Source: Draconibacterium orientale (GTDB lineage Bacteria; Bacteroidota; Bacteroidia; Bacteroidales; UBA12170). Taken from it: a DNA stretch of 14,624 nt. Every line of letters starts with the position of its first letter. Position 1 is the first letter of the stretch. Below the pieces are notes generated by a model. It did no database searches and was not told where the DNA came from. It saw nothing but the letters and a program-made list of their open reading frames with translations. Location: positions 1-14,624 of the forward strand of contig DYSK01000045.1 of NCBI GenBank assembly GCA_020718315.1, written 5' to 3'. The position numbers and the translations under genes were made by a program. This document shows, piece after piece, positions 13,401 through 14,624 of the stretch.

Positions 13401-13699
13401 TCGAATCGTTTAACTTATTCAAAGAAATGGTTCAGCGAAACAATAAAGAGATAAGCAGCTTTTTGATAAAAGGAGATTTGCCACGCCAACAAACCACCCT
13501 TCGCGAAGCAAAACTTCCACAAGCTCAAAAAAACCTGACAGAAAGCAGAGACGATTTGTTGTCGCAATCGCATTCCGATACACAAGTGAAGCAAAAACCT
13601 CAACCCGTAAAAGTGGAAAAACAGATTGGACGAAACGATTCGTGTCCCTGTGGCAGCGGAAAAAAATACAAACATTGCCACGGAAAAGATCTACAATAA
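10412..13699 (+). CDS. secA: Protein translocase ATPase SecA
   Basis: A 1,095-residue SecA, the ATPase motor that drives unfolded preproteins through SecYEG across the inner membrane. Motifs in order: the Walker A block MATGEGKTLVATLP with GEGKT at 194-198, VNDYLAKRDAEWMG (220-233), YGTNNEFGFDYLRDNM (266-281), and the DEAD-like Walker B IVDEVDSVLIDDARTPLI with DEVD at 299-302. Later blocks include SGMTGTAETEAGE, ATNMAGRGTDIKI and the arginine-rich RQLRGRSGRQGDPG. The C-terminal zinc tail is intact (C1078, C1080, C1089, H1090), as expected for SecB or ribosome contact. It is longer than the E. coli protein (901 residues), mainly through inserted segments before and after the Walker B region, which is usual in Bacteroidota. 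It is an apparent single-gene unit divergent from dnaA. Confidence 0.98.
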   Translation: MIQFFKNLLGSKSQRDIKAIEPTLKKTLEAYKYISPLSADELRAKTHEFKQKISAATQTVENEIKGIYLQIDQNQEIGIDEKESLYQEIDKLLDQQYQITQNTLDEILPEAFAVMKATAVFFKENNEVEVTANQYDRDLAAKFDNVNIRGEKAYYKNEWMAGGNLIKWDMIHYDVQLIGGIVLHQGKVAEMATGEGKTLVATLPVYLNALAGKGVHLVTVNDYLAKRDAEWMGMLFEFHGLTVDCIDKHQPNSEARRKAYLADITYGTNNEFGFDYLRDNMTSNPDELVQRKHNFSIVDEVDSVLIDDARTPLIISGPTPRGDNQEFEALKPNVERLYLEQRKLVTSILAESKKILSSNPNSEDEKRGGELLFRAYHGLPKNKALIKFLSEPGMKALMQKTENFYMQEQNKQMHIIDDDLFFVIDEKHNSIDLTDKGIDLITASYEDPNFYILPDIGASLADLEKSTLDPKEKTTKKSELMRDYAIKSERVHTVNQLLKAYALFEIDVEYVIIENKIKIVDEQSGRIMEGRRYSDGLHQALEAKENVKIEAATQTYATITLQNYFRMYSKLSGMTGTAETEAGELWDIYKLDVVVIPTNRSISRKDHEDKVFKTTREKFNAVTDEIVKLVEAGRPVLVGTTSVETSELLSRMLTRKNIKHNVLNAKLHQREADIVAQAGKAGTVTIATNMAGRGTDIKINEEVKKAGGLAIIGTERHESRRVDRQLRGRSGRQGDPGSSQFFVALDDNLMRMFGSDRIAKIMDRLGLDEGEVIQHSMITKSIERAQKKVEENNFGTRKRLLEYDDVMNTQRESIYKKRRHALYGERLAIDISNMLFDFIEQLVSEYKVSGDFDALNMELLKTVLVEAPFDSKTFSDKKEGDLTQQIFELVYENYKTKSKEIAHNVFPVIKDVFERNSSYENIAIPITDGLKTYNVIANLEKAYNDFQREIPLSIEKGLTLSIIDNAWKEHLREMDDLKQSVQNATYEQKDPLLIYKFESFNLFKEMVQRNNKEISSFLIKGDLPRQQTTLREAKLPQAQKNLTESRDDLLSQSHSDTQVKQKPQPVKVEKQIGRNDSCPCGSGKKYKHCHGKDLQ

Positions 13700-13738
13700 G
13701 TTTGGGAGGCTTCGCTTAAACACACACATTCCGATCAT

Positions 13739-13774
13739 AAAAAAAGCTCTTTGAGAAAGAATCTCAGAGAGCTT
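13739..13774 (-). terminator. Strong hairpin with T-run on the minus strand
   Basis: A 13-bp stem (13744-13756 with 13762-13774, one G-T pair) with loop AAGAA. The run of seven A before it on the plus strand makes a T-tract after the hairpin only when read on the minus strand. On the plus strand the stem is followed by AAAGAATG, so it is a poor classical terminator for secA. A minus-strand promoter box lies at 13825-13818. Confidence 0.65.
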
Positions 13775-13813
13775 AAAGAATGAAAATAATATTGGATTTA
13801 ATTTGGATTTCCT
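13744..13813 (-). ncRNA. Candidate small RNA antisense to the secA-kinase spacer
   Basis: On the minus strand an exact TAnnTTTG box (TAACTTTG, 13825-13818) is followed about 70 nt later by a strong intrinsic terminator. No protein gene lies between, so the pair would yield an RNA of about 70 nt ending in the hairpin. No known RNA family is recognised and the -33 element is weak. The limits are inferred from the box and the hairpin. Confidence 0.3.
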
Positions 13814-13910
13814 TTTGCAAAGTTAGTCTATCTGCAATAGCTCAGTGTTAAGCCGCTGTTAAGAAAGTTAATGAGCTGTTAATTCAGTTTTTAAAATTAA
13901 TTATTTAAGC

Positions 13911-13918
13911 TATTTTTG
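13911..13918 (+). promoter_or_regulatory. Promoter box of the histidine kinase gene
   Basis: TATTTTTG is an exact TAnnTTTG match, about 40 nt before the kinase start. A T-rich segment (GTTTTT, around 13887) lies about 20 nt upstream where the -33 element should be. Confidence 0.5.
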
Positions 13919-13958
13919 ACCTTAAATCAGTGCGCTTTATCAAAAACGTCAAGAAAAT

Positions 13959-14624
13959 ATGAATAAACGTGTAGGCTTATTGCTCATTTTTCTCACGCTA
14001 TTGTCTTTTTTGGGCATCATCCTTTCGCAGCTCTATTGGATAAAAAATGCCTACGATTTAAAAAAAGACCAGTTCGACAAAAGGGTTCTGATGGGCTTAA
14101 AGTCTATCTCGAATACCTTGTTTGAAATGCAGAATCCCGGCACCGAAAAGCGAGTTTTTTTGACCGACAGCATTCAAGAGCCTTCGGATTCCGATTACGA
14201 GCATTTGAATTATGTGCTGATCGACTCCTTGCTCGCCAACGAATTGATATGCATTCATATTGAAGACGATTATGAATATGCCGTTTATCAGGGGAAAACA
14301 AAAAATATTATTGGCGGACATTTCAAACATTTTCAGGCCGAAATTCTATCATCCGAATTCAAGGTTTCTTTGAATTGCGTGCGCAGCGAATCGCCCTATT
14401 ATTTAGCTCTTTATTTTCCCTCGCACGACAACCTGATTATCCAAAATATGCTGGTCGGTTTTATTCTTTCCGGATTGTTTGTGGTCATTTTAGGCTTTAG
14501 TTTTATCTATACAGTGGTGGTCATCTTTCAGCAAAAAAAGGTAAGCCTGATGAAAAATGATTTTGTAAACAATATGACCCATGAGTTTAAAACGCCCATC
14601 GCCACCGTTTCGTTGGCCAGCGAA
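13959..14624 (+). CDS. Membrane sensor histidine kinase, 5' part (partial)
   Basis: The first 222 residues of a two-component sensor kinase; the gene continues past the window. It has a membrane segment at about 5-27, an extracytoplasmic sensor region to about 160, a second membrane segment at about 161-190, and then the start of the dimerisation/phospho-acceptor domain. The H-box NNMTHEFKTPIATVSLASE (204-222) contains the autophosphorylated histidine at 208. The ligand cannot be told from the sensor region, which I do not recognise as a named domain. The catalytic ATPase domain and any partner response regulator lie outside the window. The ATG at 13959 is well placed relative to the promoter box and directly precedes the first membrane helix, so the start is likely correct. 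Confidence 0.92.
   Translation, partial: MNKRVGLLLIFLTLLSFLGIILSQLYWIKNAYDLKKDQFDKRVLMGLKSISNTLFEMQNPGTEKRVFLTDSIQEPSDSDYEHLNYVLIDSLLANELICIHIEDDYEYAVYQGKTKNIIGGHFKHFQAEILSSEFKVSLNCVRSESPYYLALYFPSHDNLIIQNMLVGFILSGLFVVILGFSFIYTVVVIFQQKKVSLMKNDFVNNMTHEFKTPIATVSLASE

Noticed and set aside
1..14624. CRISPR array, integrase, transposase or rRNA/tRNA genes
   Set aside because: I looked for regularly spaced repeats, recombinase motifs and RNA gene signatures on both strands and saw none. The only tandem array is the coding 12-bp repeat.

Overview
The window looks like a chromosomal segment of a Bacteroidota member. The evidence is a SecA of about 1,095 residues ending in a zinc-binding SEC-C tail, promoter boxes of the TAnnTTTG type in front of several genes, a general lack of Shine-Dalgarno sequences, and gene remnants whose C-terminal sequence I recall from Bacteroidota surface-polysaccharide proteins. 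The species cannot be named from sequence alone.

Layout. Bases 1-4271 form an accessory region. It holds the 3' end of a RecG-like/AlbA-type ATP-binding regulator with an in-frame 12-bp tandem repeat, a stand-alone AAA ATPase with a C-terminal DUF4143-type domain, and an AbiE-type (type IV) toxin-antitoxin pair whose genes overlap by 4 bp. Two short remnants of the 3' end of one gene family (541-681 and 4143-4271) lie 3,590 bp apart in direct orientation and bracket the ATPase and AbiE genes. Bases 4361-9420 are core genes on the minus strand: an AddB-like nuclease, a sugar-phosphate nucleotidyltransferase (MurU-like) directly upstream of it, and dnaA with its own terminator. A divergent spacer of about 1 kb (9421-10411) separates dnaA from secA, which is on the plus strand. 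A membrane sensor histidine kinase starts at 13959 and runs off the end.

How the genes work together. The nucleotidyltransferase and addB are 2 nt apart and are probably co-transcribed, although their functions look unrelated. AbiEi and AbiEii form one self-contained module with a promoter and operator-like repeats at the start codon. The ATPase has its own promoter with two operator-like repeats and its own terminator, so it is probably not part of the AbiE module. dnaA, secA and the kinase appear to be separate transcription units.

Most interesting points: the paired gene remnants flanking the accessory block, the AbiE start codon at the centre of a 17-bp inverted repeat with a promoter box so close that the mRNA should be leaderless, a minus-strand promoter-terminator pair after secA that could make a small RNA of about 70 nt, and the large dnaA-secA spacer. 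I did not find convincing evidence for a wholly new multi-gene system. The accessory genes belong to recognised families.
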